Shown here in pieces: positions 1-7,084 of a stretch of DNA of 13,174 nt. The notes under the pieces are model-generated. The model saw nothing but the letters and a program-made list of their open reading frames with translations. It was not told the origin of the DNA and did no database searches. The position numbers and the translations under genes are program-made. The stretch's first letter is position 1, and every line of letters starts with the position of its first letter. This stretch comes from an uncultured Acetatifactor sp. (GTDB lineage: Bacteria; Bacillota; Clostridia; Lachnospirales; Lachnospiraceae). Location of the stretch: NCBI GenBank assembly GCA_910586215.1, contig CAJUGH010000053.1, forward strand, positions 1 through 13,174, given 5' to 3'.

Positions 1-289
1 TCTATTGTCACACATTTTCCCCCCGCAGTCGAGGTACGCACTATCTACCGGTTACCATGCGGATCTTAAGACTACACAGATTTACTGTTTTATCAGTCAG
101 GCGAATGTCAAGACGGCTTATTGTAAGTATGCAACATAAAAAAGGCTTGAGAATAAACAAAACAGACTCCAGGTGCAGGAGCTTCTGGAGTTGTCAGCAT
201 GTCCAGAGGGATACAAAAATATATTGCCCGAAATGGAAGGGGATATTGTGGAGGGAAGAGTGAAAATGCTTACCATAGAGTGGGGCTAA
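1..289 (+). other. Stop-interrupted tail-region sequence, unidentified
   Basis: This stretch reads open in one frame (codons beginning at base 2) apart from TAA at 137-139 and TAA at 287-289. The second part (140-286) reads like real coding sequence, ending in EMEGDIVEGRVKMLTIEWG. It has no ATG at its 5' end; the first usable start would be GTG at 173, with no convincing ribosome binding site. I do not recognise either piece. Position just upstream of the fibre tip modules and lysis genes suggests decayed or 5'-truncated phage tail genes. The left edge of the window cuts whatever lies upstream. Confidence 0.3.
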
Positions 290-646
290 GATAGACAGGT
301 AAGGTATAAAATACCAGATGCACTAAACACGGGAATAGAAGGTAAAATAGATTCTAACAATTTCGTTGTCGTCCAAAACAATTATTACGAGGTTTATAAT
401 AATCCTTCAGTAGTATTTGTGTTGAATAATATGACATTTGCAATGCTAACAATTACCTGTAAAACCCCGTATTCGAACTGGATAACTGTAGCAGAATTTG
501 AAAAGCCAGCATCCAATAAAATGATTGTATTTGGGTATTATAGTGAAGATAACATCGAATTGATGATGCAAGGCAATTCGTTAAAATGCGCTGGTGGGAA
601 AACGGGTGTGTATAATATCACGTTTATATTCGAATGTAAAACTTAA
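290..646 (+). CDS. Tail-fibre-tip-like module, plus orientation (start unclear)
   Basis: An open stretch of 118 codons follows the TAA at 287 and ends at TAA 644-646. It has no ATG near its 5' end; ATA (335-337) lies where the opposing module has ATG, and the first canonical start is GTG at 419, which would leave only 75 residues. The product is AT-rich in codon use and short, with beta-prone hydrophobic/polar alternation and a tip-like C-terminus (GKTGVYNITFIFECKT), as in receptor-binding ends of phage fibres. I see no named domain. It converges on the minus-strand module with only 5 bp between the two stop codons, and its first codons contain the inverted repeat shared with that module. I infer it is one of two alternative tip modules, either silent or started from an unusual codon in this orientation. 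It may also simply be a decayed gene. Confidence 0.5.
   Translation, partial: DRQVRYKIPDALNTGIEGKIDSNNFVVVQNNYYEVYNNPSVVFVLNNMTFAMLTITCKTPYSNWITVAEFEKPASNKMIVFGYYSEDNIELMMQGNSLKCAGGKTGVYNITFIFECKT
318..340 (+). repeat. Left inverted repeat of the fibre cassette (candidate crossover site)
   Basis: The core ACTAAACACGGGAAT (322-336) recurs exactly, inverted, at 1226-1240. Over 23 bp (318-340 against the complement of 1222-1244) 20 positions match. It encodes L-N-T-G in the frame of the plus-strand module. The sequences beyond the repeat do not match, as expected for a recombination site rather than a long duplication. Confidence 0.6.
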
Positions 647-1225
647 TGTTATTATACTGATACTGCCAACCACATAATACTGGGGGCATATGTTATCTTG
701 CCATCATTATTAATTCGTATAGCAAATCCATTATTGGTTACGGAGATCACCTGTACATTGACACCATGATAGTTCCCCTGTCCATACAGACATACAAAAA
801 CCTTGGGCGCTAAAACAAATTCTTGATCAAATGTTATATTTCCGTCTTTGCTACCTCCGACTGGGCAGTCGCCAATATTTGCGGTGCCACTTTGGATATT
901 TTTTGATTCGGTAGAGGTGATACTCTTTTTAAATGGAACTACATAGTAATGTACTCCATCCTCTGTATTGCCTATAATAACACTATTTAATATATCACCT
1001 TTTTCGACTAAGACCTCCGAAGTAGCAGAGCCACCAATTGGCCGGGATTCATAATGTATATAGCGTTTTCTCTTGGACGATGAAATCCTTACAGTACATT
1101 GATTTGCAGCCTTCCACTTAATAAATAGTACTCCTGTGACTGGCACATCGAAATTTTCCGTAGCTTCTGCCACAGCGTGATCAGATATGGCTCCATAATC
1201 CAGTTTGAACATTGTACTGTTTCCC
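337..1225. mobile_element. Candidate invertible tail-fibre cassette (889 bp)
   Basis: The segment between the inverted repeats holds two unrelated open reading frames that enter from opposite ends and meet tail to tail (stops at 644-646 and 652-654). Both repeats sit in the same frame (Leu-Asn-Thr-Gly) relative to their module, so inversion would swap the tip module joined to the upstream sequence without breaking the frame. This matches the established architecture of the Mu G segment and similar phage fibre switches. The DNA is AT-rich compared with the lysis genes to the right. No serine or tyrosine recombinase is encoded in the window; it would have to lie upstream or act in trans. Inversion itself is inferred. 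Confidence 0.55.
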
Positions 1226-1227
1226 AT
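652..1227 (-). CDS. Tail-fibre tip protein with H-type-lectin-like C-terminus
   Basis: This 191-residue reading begins at ATG (1225-1227), directly at the inverted repeat. The frame stays open further upstream (ATG at 1284), but that extension would read through the repeat into the flank. An N-terminal part (about 1-105) rich in beta-prone sequence is followed by a C-terminal segment (about 128-190) with the pattern of H-type lectin domains (Pfam H_lectin): ITFDQEFVLAPKVFVCLYG, then VQVISVTNNGFAIRINN, then a terminal MWLAV, comparable to the family's F..pF..pP.V, v..vt.tGF and W.A signature. Such domains end phage fibres and bind sugars. In the present orientation the gene points away from the lysis genes and towards the upstream tail region, so it is probably silent until the segment flips. 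Confidence 0.6.
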   Translation of the reverse strand: MGNSTMFKLDYGAISDHAVAEATENFDVPVTGVLFIKWKAANQCTVRISSSKRKRYIHYESRPIGGSATSEVLVEKGDILNSVIIGNTEDGVHYYVVPFKKSITSTESKNIQSGTANIGDCPVGGSKDGNITFDQEFVLAPKVFVCLYGQGNYHGVNVQVISVTNNGFAIRINNDGKITYAPSIMWLAVSV

Positions 1228-1244
1228 TCCCGTGTTTAGTTCAT
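1222..1244 (-). repeat. Right inverted repeat of the fibre cassette (candidate crossover site)
   Basis: This is the inverted copy of 318-340; the 15-bp core is at 1226-1240. Three mismatches occur across 23 bp. On the minus strand the copy supplies the ATG start (1225-1227) of the lectin-like module, where the left copy reads ATA. Confidence 0.6.
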
Positions 1245-1407
1245 GAAACAGGATAAAGCCAGATGCAGGCTGCACAATCCACATATAGAACCAATATAAA
1301 CTATATTTAATCAATTTCAGAAAGTAGGTGAACTTATGAGAAGTAGCCGCGATAGTCCGCGCCGGGTAATATGGCGCAGAATCAAACAGAAAGCGAGGGA
1401 AGAGACA

Positions 1408-1707
1408 ATGACAACAGAAGAGATCGCCGTGTCCCTTGCGGAGCACGGCAAGGAGATCAGCGCCCTTAAGCACAGGGTGGGGGACCTTGAAGTGGAGACC
1501 AGGGCCATCAATGACCTGGCCATGTCCACCCAGCGCATGGCCGTAAACATGGAGAACATGCTGGAGGAGCAGAAACGGCAGGGGGAACGTCTGGAATCCC
1601 TGGAAGGCAGGGACGGGAAGAAATGGCGGGAGATTACGAGGCATACGTTTACGGCCCTAATCAGCATTATCCTGGGGTATATTTTTGCAAGGCTTGGACT
1701 CTCATGA
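1408..1707 (+). CDS. xhlA: XhlA-like phage lysis accessory protein
   Basis: The 99-residue protein has a long charged helix (about 1-75, including MTTEEIAVSLAEHGKEISALKHRV and LEEQKRQGERLESLEGRDG) and one C-terminal transmembrane helix (about 78-97, TALISIILGYIFARLGL). This is the hemolysin XhlA family layout: a cytoplasmic coiled coil plus a membrane anchor, found with holins in Firmicute prophages such as B. subtilis PBSX. I chose the ATG at 1408 because GAGGGA (1395-1400) is 7 nt upstream and MTTEE is a typical family start. An in-frame ATG at 1336 preceded by AGGTG would add 24 basic residues. It is the first gene of the lysis cassette. Confidence 0.75.
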   Translation: MTTEEIAVSLAEHGKEISALKHRVGDLEVETRAINDLAMSTQRMAVNMENMLEEQKRQGERLESLEGRDGKKWREITRHTFTALISIILGYIFARLGLS

Positions 1708-1833
1708 CCAGACCCGGCAGATGTAAAAGGACAGGCTTACATAACATAGGTGAATATGCATGCCGGAGGGTAGTAAATACCATCCTGCCAACATATGGGG
1801 GAGGCATGGGCATAAGCCAGAAAACAGATTTCC

Positions 1834-1910
1834 AATGTAAGGCCTGGCGTCCGGCCATCTAAGAGGCAAATCTAATGTAAGGCCTGGCACCAGGCCACCA
1901 AGAGGCAAAT
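1834..1910 (+). repeat. Two tandem ~40-bp repeats with hairpin potential
   Basis: AATGTAAGGCCTGGC occurs at 1834-1848 and 1874-1888, and AAGAGGCAAAT at 1861-1871 and 1900-1910, so the unit is 39-40 bp. Each copy contains an inverted GGCC pair; in the second it is perfect (GGCCTGG/CCAGGCC with a 2-nt centre). The repeats fill the space between the XhlA-like gene and the holin gene. A 52-codon frame (1704-1862) overlapping the XhlA stop by ATGA runs into the first copy, but I cannot support it as a gene. Confidence 0.7.
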
Positions 1911-1949
1911 ATAAATTGATACGTGCTTTAGGGCACACATGGAGGTATA

Positions 1950-2327
1950 ATGATGAATTTTAGCGTATTTTTAATGTTACTGTTAATGGTGTCCACCTTC
2001 ACAGGCCTGGTGACAGAGGCCGTGAAGAAGTGGATGCGGGAGAGGGACAGGAGGTACCATGCCAACACCCTGGCCGGATATGTAGCGGCGGTTCTGGCCG
2101 TAGCAGCCAGTGTAGCCTATGTTATTCTGGCAGAGGCCAATGTAGATGTGCAGATGGCAGTATATTTTGTTGCACTGGTATTCCTGTCCTGGCTGGCTGC
2201 CATGGTGGGCTATGACAAGGTAATCCAGGCCATCTCACAGCTTCGGGTCTACAGCCCGGACGTGCCCGACAGGCAGGATCAGCCAGACAATATGGGGGAA
2301 ATGAGAAGAGATGATCAGACCAGTTGA
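1950..2327 (+). CDS. Putative phage holin
   Basis: The 125-residue protein has three hydrophobic segments (about 4-22, 42-61 and 68-88), a basic stretch after the first (KKWMRERDRR), and a charged, proline-containing C-terminal tail. This is the usual holin build; holins form inner-membrane lesions that let the endolysin reach the wall. GGAGG at 1941-1945 lies 4 nt before the ATG at 1950 and 7 nt before a second ATG at 1953; the latter spacing is more typical, so the protein may be one residue shorter. It sits between the XhlA-like gene and the endolysin gene, whose start overlaps its 3' end by 17 nt. I cannot assign it to a specific holin family, so the function rests on topology and position. 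Confidence 0.75.
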   Translation: MMNFSVFLMLLLMVSTFTGLVTEAVKKWMRERDRRYHANTLAGYVAAVLAVAASVAYVILAEANVDVQMAVYFVALVFLSWLAAMVGYDKVIQAISQLRVYSPDVPDRQDQPDNMGEMRRDDQTS

Positions 2328-3198
2328 CTACAAACAGACAGACAGCAGGTGGGGCAGCCTGCCCTACAGGGTACCGGGGGAGACCGGCACGGTGAAGAGT
2401 TCCGGCTGCGGCCCCACGGCCATGGCAGCCGTGCTGGCAGCCCTGGTCAGCCCCTACATAGACCCGGTGACATGTGCCTCCTGGTCCAGGCAGCACGGCT
2501 ACAAGGTACTGCGGTCCGGCACCAGCTACAGCTACCCGGTGGCCCAGGCCGCAGCCTACGGGGTCAGCGTGCGGCGCCTCAACATGGCGAATGCCTACAA
2601 CAGGCCGGCAGATGCCGTCCATGGCCAGGCGCTGGCAGAATTACAGGCCGGGAACTGGCTGGTGGCCTGCATGGGAAAGGGACTGTGGACAAGCTCCGGC
2701 CATTACATCGTGGTGTACGGGTACAGTGCCGGGAAGGTGTACATCTGTGACCCTGCATCCAGCAGGGCGGACAGGCTCTGCAATACCTGGGAACTGTTCA
2801 GTTCCCAGGTCAAGTACTACTGGGCAGTGGAGGTGCCTGACAGGATCCGGCAGGGCGGCACCGTGAAGGACGGCGACTACAGGCAGGAGGACTTTATCCG
2901 GGAAGTACAGATGTGTACGGGAACCGCCATGGACGGGAAGGCAGGCCCGGCCACCCTGTCCGGGACCGTGACGGTATCCGCAAGGAAGAACCGCAGGCAT
3001 GCGGTGGTGCTTCCCCTGCAGAAAAAGCTGAGGAAGCTTGGCAGGTACACAGGAGACCTGGATCAGACGGCGGGGCCGCTCTTCACGGCAGCGGTGAACA
3101 GCTACCAGAAGCAGGTATGCCTGTCCGCTAATCCGGACGGGGAGATTACGAAGGGGCAGCGGATGTGGAAGTCCCTGCTGGCCTATGGGGAAATGTAA
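2311..3198 (+). CDS. Phage endolysin, C39-type cysteine peptidase with C-terminal wall-binding region
   Basis: The 295-residue protein begins with a papain-like peptidase domain of the Peptidase_C39_2 type (about 1-175). The likely nucleophile is Cys33 in SSGCGPTAMAAVLA, the histidine is His131 in SSGHYIVVYGY, and Asp147 follows in VYICDPAS. The C-terminal part (about 192-292) looks like peptidoglycan-binding repeats, with LPLQKKLRKLGRYTGDLD followed by FTAAVNSYQKQ, as in PG_binding_1. There is no signal peptide, which fits export through a holin. The gene overlaps the holin gene by 17 nt, so the two are probably translationally coupled; GGGGGAA lies about 10 nt upstream. It is the last prophage gene here. 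Cleavage of peptide bonds in peptidoglycan is inferred from the family. Confidence 0.85.
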   Translation: MIRPVDYKQTDSRWGSLPYRVPGETGTVKSSGCGPTAMAAVLAALVSPYIDPVTCASWSRQHGYKVLRSGTSYSYPVAQAAAYGVSVRRLNMANAYNRPADAVHGQALAELQAGNWLVACMGKGLWTSSGHYIVVYGYSAGKVYICDPASSRADRLCNTWELFSSQVKYYWAVEVPDRIRQGGTVKDGDYRQEDFIREVQMCTGTAMDGKAGPATLSGTVTVSARKNRRHAVVLPLQKKLRKLGRYTGDLDQTAGPLFTAAVNSYQKQVCLSANPDGEITKGQRMWKSLLAYGEM

Positions 3199-3228
3199 CC
3201 TTTATACACATAGAATCTCAAAAACAGA

Positions 3229-3256
3229 TTGATTAATTTCAAAAACAAGGTACAAT
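3229..3256 (+). promoter_or_regulatory. Sigma-A-type promoter for the TatD gene
   Basis: TTGATT (3229-3234) and TACAAT (3251-3256) are separated by 16 bp and lie about 40 bp before the TatD-family start codon. The surrounding DNA is AT-rich. It marks the switch from phage to chromosomal transcription. Confidence 0.5.
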
Positions 3257-3296
3257 GGAAAGGCATATATAGGAAAGGGAACAGACAGGGCAGACT

Positions 3297-4100
3297 ATGA
3301 CAAGAATATTTGATACCCATGCCCATTATGACGATGAGGCTTTTGACGAGGATAGGGAGGAACTGCTGCAAAGGCTGCCGGGGCAGGGGATTGCCAGGGT
3401 GGTGAATGTGGGATCCAGCGTGGCTTCCTGTGGAAGGACCATAGCCTTGATGGAAGCATATGACTATGTCTATGGGGCCATAGGGATCCATCCCAGTGAG
3501 ACGGCAGAACTGGAAGCCCTGGAAAAGGAGGAACTCCAGGATCCCCTGGAATGGCTGGCGCAGCAGTGCCGCCACCCCAAATGCGTGGCCGTGGGGGAGA
3601 TCGGCCTGGACTATTACTGGGACGAGCCTGCACGGGAGATCCAGAAAAAGTGGTTCCTGCAGCAGCTTCACCTGGCCAGGCGGCTTGGCCTGCCAGTGAT
3701 CATCCATTCCAGGGAGGCCGCCAGGGATACCATAGACATGTTGCAGGCAGAAAAAGCCGGGGAGATAGGGGGCGTGATTCACTGCTATTCCTATACGAAG
3801 GAGTCTGCAAGGGATTATCTGGACATGGGCTTTTTCTTCGGCATCGGCGGGGTGCTCACCTTCAAAAATGCCAGGAAGCTGAAGGAGGCAGTGGAGTATA
3901 TTCCCATGGACAGGATCGTGCTGGAGACGGACTGCCCCTACCTGGCGCCTGTGCCCTACCGGGGAAAGCGCAACAGTTCCCTGTACCTGCCCTATGTGGT
4001 ACAGGCCATGGCCCAGGCCAAGGGGATCCCGGAGGAGGAAGTCATGGAGGCAGCCTGGGAGAACGGGATGCGGCTGTATCAAATGGAAGGCCAGGAGTAG
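3297..4100 (+). CDS. TatD-family metal-dependent hydrolase/deoxyribonuclease
   Basis: The 267-residue protein is full length for the TatD family (TIM-barrel amidohydrolase fold, cytosolic). Metal-site motifs are all present: DTHAHYD at the N-terminus (His8, His10), Glu101 in VGEIGLDYYWDE, His137 in VIIHSRE, His162 in GVIHCYSYTKE and Asp212 in ETDCPYLAPVPYRGKRN. Characterised members are 3'-5' DNA exonucleases or related phosphodiesterases. The ATG at 3297 follows ACAGGG by 6 nt, and the protein begins exactly at the first barrel strand. It has its own promoter and is preceded by the prophage endolysin gene in the same direction, so the prophage border lies between them. In many Firmicutes the gene sits beside metG or rnmV; that context is absent here. 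Confidence 0.92.
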   Translation: MTRIFDTHAHYDDEAFDEDREELLQRLPGQGIARVVNVGSSVASCGRTIALMEAYDYVYGAIGIHPSETAELEALEKEELQDPLEWLAQQCRHPKCVAVGEIGLDYYWDEPAREIQKKWFLQQLHLARRLGLPVIIHSREAARDTIDMLQAEKAGEIGGVIHCYSYTKESARDYLDMGFFFGIGGVLTFKNARKLKEAVEYIPMDRIVLETDCPYLAPVPYRGKRNSSLYLPYVVQAMAQAKGIPEEEVMEAAWENGMRLYQMEGQE

Positions 4101-4122
4101 GTAGTGGGATGGGGAAATGGTT

Positions 4123-4244
4123 ATGATAGTTGAAGAAGTCGGAAAGAGAATTCGTTTTTTTCGGAAAGGGGAATTCCCTCTTATGGTATTGACGCAAATG
4201 ACTTTATGGTTTTTGCAGCAAAGCAAAAATTAAACTGGAATTGA
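4123..4244 (+). pseudogene. Short decayed coding fragments before the methyltransferase scar
   Basis: Two overlapping frames look like pieces of real protein. ATG 4123 gives a 36-codon frame starting MIVEEVGKRIRFFRKGEF, and another frame ends at TGA 4242-4244 with YGIDANDFMVFAAKQKLNWN. Joined by one frameshift near 4175-4185 they would make a single short product; the start resembles the first helix of XRE-type regulators. No family assignment is secure. The DNA is AT-rich like the methyltransferase fragment that follows. Confidence 0.25.
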
Positions 4245-4717
4245 TTTTTCAAGGGTATGCAACAGATCTGGCCTCCTTTCGGACTATAAAAAAGAGAATG
4301 ATACGTGGTTCTACTACTAATATATACAAAGATGACAACGAGTACAGGAACGTTGAAAGCATTACAGAAATTAGGGAAGTAGTGAATGAAATTGATGCGC
4401 GGCTTAAAACAGATGGGGCTACGAGTGGCTTTGAAAAATTATATACAAAATTGGTGTGGGAATATTATGGGGGAATGGCATCAACTTTGTCTGAATGTCT
4501 GAAAGTACTGAAGCCTGGTGGGAAAATAGCATTGCTGGTTAGTGATTCGCATGCATTTAAGATGGTTCATATCAAAACAGCCGAACTTCTAAAAAGGGTC
4601 GGGGAGCAAATAGGATATACAAATGCAGAAGTGATTTTGTGGCAGTTGAAGAATTCCACATCACATAACTATCAGTTGAGAGAAAATATATTAATACTAC
4701 AGAAACCGGAAATTTGA
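4202..4717 (+). pseudogene. 3' fragment of a DNA methyltransferase gene
   Basis: The frame is open from the stop at 4199 and has no ATG at its head; the first possible start is TTG at 4241 (158 residues). Residues about 85-100 (ECLKVLKPGGKIALLVSDS) match the N6/N4 DNA methyltransferase pattern in which a helix and LKPGG precede a core beta strand. The end, SHNYQLRENILILQK, fits the usual terminal strand of these enzymes. The catalytic (D/N/S)PP(Y/F) motif and a SAM-binding FxGxG motif are absent, so the piece is too short to be active. It is AT-rich compared with the flanking TatD and GH42 genes, consistent with a restriction-modification gene gained by transfer and then truncated. An alternative is a small unrelated protein, which I consider less likely. 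Confidence 0.6.
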
Positions 4718-4837
4718 TAGGGATGTATAGCTGTGCGGTATTTTAATGGCACTGACGCCAGGGGTGGTAAACAGCAGTCGATGCAGGGAAGGACAGGCGA
4801 CAGTCAGAATTCCTGCATGCCGGAAAGGGGAAATAGA

Positions 4838-7051
4838 ATGGAACACCAAAATTTAACACACGGAAAACAGATACAACTGGGTGTCTGCTACTACCCGGAG
4901 CACTGGGATGGCAGCCTGTGGGCACAAGACCTGGACCGGATGCTGGAGGCGGGGCTTGGGACGGTCCGTATCGCGGAATTTGCCTGGAACTTGATAGAAC
5001 CCAGGGAGGGTGTGTATACCTATGATTTTTTTGACCGTTTCCTGGATCTGGCCCTGGAAAAGGGCATGCAGGTGATCTTCTGTACGCCCACAGCCACGCC
5101 CCCGGCCTGGCTTACGGAAAAGTACCCGGAGGTGCTGAATGCGGACAGGGATGGGAACTTGTACCATCATGGGGCCAGGCGCCATTACAATTACAACTCT
5201 CCGGTGTACCGGAAGTTCTGCCGGGACATTGTGGAGAAATCTGCCTCCCATTATGGAAAACATCCTGCCATTGTGGGCTGGCAGCTTGACAATGAATTCA
5301 ACTGTGAGAATGACCAGTTTTATTCCCAAAGTGACGATGCGGCGTTCCGTCTCTTCCTACAGGAAAAGTACCATGACCTGGATGCCTTGAACCAGGCCTG
5401 GGGGACGGTATTCTGGAACCAGACCTACACAGCCTGGGAGGAAGTCCATGTGCCCAGGAAGACCAACACCGGCACGGTGAATCCCCACAGGCTTCTGGAC
5501 TACCACCGCTTTATCTCTGACAGTGTGTGCCGTTTTGCCAGGGAGCAGGCAGATATCATACGGAAATACTGCAAACCTGGGGATTTCATCACCACCAATG
5601 GCATGTTTGCCAATATCGATTACCAGCGCATGGGGCAGGAGAGCCTGGATGTGCTGATGTATGATTCTTATCCTAATTTCGGATATTGCCTGGACGACTA
5701 CCGGGCACAGGATCTGATGAAAGACAGGAAATGGAGCCGGAACCTGGCAGAGGTGAGGGCTGTCTCCCCCATTTTCGGGATCATGGAGCAGCAGAGCGGC
5801 GCCAATGGCTGGACGGACCGCATGGAAGCCCCCACGCCCAGGCCGGGACAGATCCTGCTCTGGACCATGCAGAGTATCGCCCACGGTGCAGACTATGTGA
5901 GCTATTTCCGCTGGCGGACCTGCACCTTTGGCACAGAGATATACTGGCACGGTATCCTGGATTATTCCGGCAGGGAGAACCGCCGGCTGCGGGAAGTGCG
6001 GGAGATATCCAGGAAAGTACAGGCCATGCAGGAAGTGGCAGGGGCAGATTATGAAGCAAAGGCAGGGATCATAAGGGATTATGACAATATCTGGGATGCC
6101 AGGCTGGACCGGTGGCATGGCCGTGTGGAGGACACAAGCCAGCGGGCGCTGTTTGCCGCCATGCAGCTGGAGCATGTGCCTTTTGACTATGTATACCTGG
6201 AGGGTGTGGAATATGCTGGAACCACAGAACATGCAGAGGACAGCTTGGCCCTGGAGCGGCTGAAAAAGTACCAGGTGCTCTTCTATCCACATGCCAGCAT
6301 CCTGACAAGGGAGCGCATGGAGCTGCTGGAACAATATGTGGCAGCAGGGGGCTGTCTGGTCATGGGCTGCCGCACAGGTTACAAGGACATCCATGGGAAA
6401 TGTGTCATGGACCACCTGCCGGGGCTGGCGGCCAGGGTGACTGGCACCGATATTCCCGAGTATTCCTTCGTGGCACCGGATGAGGGGAAGATTATGGCAG
6501 ACTGGGACGGCACGCTGGTGGAGGCAGCAGTGTTCCATGACCTGCTGGCTCCCCTGGAGGAAACGGGAGTGCATCCTGCCCCCACGAAGCCAGATGCCGT
6601 ACAAGGGGAAGCCGACCCTGCTGCCATGGAGCCAGGCTCCAGGACTGGGGACCCGCTTCCTGGCCTGTCCGGCCAGGAGGAAAGCCAGGGTGCCAGGGTG
6701 CTGGCCCGTTATGCTTCCAGCTACTACGCGGGAACCCCTGCACTGATCTGCAATTCCTTCGGGAAGGGGAAGGCCTACTACTTCGGGGGCGCTTTTGCGC
6801 TGGATACGGCGCGGGTGTTCCTGGAAAAGCTGGGTGTGGCAGAACCTTACAGGGATATCATCTGCCTGCCGGAGTGCTGCGAGCTGGCCGTGCGCAGCAA
6901 GGGGGAGAGAAAATATTTTTTTGTGCTGAATTACGTCCCGGAACCTGTGGAAATCCAGGTGCAGGAGGAACTGTATGACCTGTGGACAGGGGAGACCGTA
7001 CAGGGAACACAGACCCTGGAAGGATACGGGGTGAAGGTTCTGCGGAAATAG
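4838..7051 (+). CDS. GH42 beta-galactosidase
   Basis: The 737-residue protein is full length for glycoside hydrolase family 42, which removes terminal beta-galactosyl units and probably acts in the cytosol since no signal peptide is visible. The TIM barrel starts at LGVCYYPEHWD and continues with RIAEFAWNLIEP. The acid/base is Glu153 in GWQLDNEFNC and the nucleophile Glu317 in GIMEQQSGANGW. A flavodoxin-like middle domain (about 400-665) and a small C-terminal beta domain ending EGYGVKVLRK follow. The frame is open 35 codons further upstream, but the ATG at 4838 has AAAGGGG (4824-4830) 7 nt before it and starts just ahead of the conserved region. Residues about 576-616 form a Pro/Gly/Glu-rich stretch that looks like an inserted loop. 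No transporter or regulator gene adjoins it, so the natural substrate is unclear. Confidence 0.92.
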   Translation: MEHQNLTHGKQIQLGVCYYPEHWDGSLWAQDLDRMLEAGLGTVRIAEFAWNLIEPREGVYTYDFFDRFLDLALEKGMQVIFCTPTATPPAWLTEKYPEVLNADRDGNLYHHGARRHYNYNSPVYRKFCRDIVEKSASHYGKHPAIVGWQLDNEFNCENDQFYSQSDDAAFRLFLQEKYHDLDALNQAWGTVFWNQTYTAWEEVHVPRKTNTGTVNPHRLLDYHRFISDSVCRFAREQADIIRKYCKPGDFITTNGMFANIDYQRMGQESLDVLMYDSYPNFGYCLDDYRAQDLMKDRKWSRNLAEVRAVSPIFGIMEQQSGANGWTDRMEAPTPRPGQILLWTMQSIAHGADYVSYFRWRTCTFGTEIYWHGILDYSGRENRRLREVREISRKVQAMQEVAGADYEAKAGIIRDYDNIWDARLDRWHGRVEDTSQRALFAAMQLEHVPFDYVYLEGVEYAGTTEHAEDSLALERLKKYQVLFYPHASILTRERMELLEQYVAAGGCLVMGCRTGYKDIHGKCVMDHLPGLAARVTGTDIPEYSFVAPDEGKIMADWDGTLVEAAVFHDLLAPLEETGVHPAPTKPDAVQGEADPAAMEPGSRTGDPLPGLSGQEESQGARVLARYASSYYAGTPALICNSFGKGKAYYFGGAFALDTARVFLEKLGVAEPYRDIICLPECCELAVRSKGERKYFFVLNYVPEPVEIQVQEELYDLWTGETVQGTQTLEGYGVKVLRK

Positions 7052-7084
7052 AAGTGGCACAGTTCTGTGGAGGGGACTAACATC

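Noticed and set aside
57..263. 68-codon plus-strand frame at the left edge
   Set aside because: It is rich in Arg/Ser/Cys with no ribosome binding site, and a more protein-like reading exists in another frame of the same DNA.
1228..1644. Upstream extension of the minus-strand lectin-like frame
   Set aside because: The sequence before the repeat is the complement of the XhlA-like gene and its leader and reads as chance coding, so the start was placed at 1227.
1704..1862. 52-codon Cys-containing frame overlapping the XhlA-like stop by ATGA
   Set aside because: The overlap hints at coupling, but there is no clear ribosome binding site, no recognisable family, and its 3' end lies in a tandem repeat whose period is not a multiple of three.
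3183..4226. 347-codon minus-strand frame opposite the TatD gene
   Set aside because: It is the antisense of a clearly conserved enzyme and arises from its codon bias; the translation is Pro/His/Leu-rich without domains.
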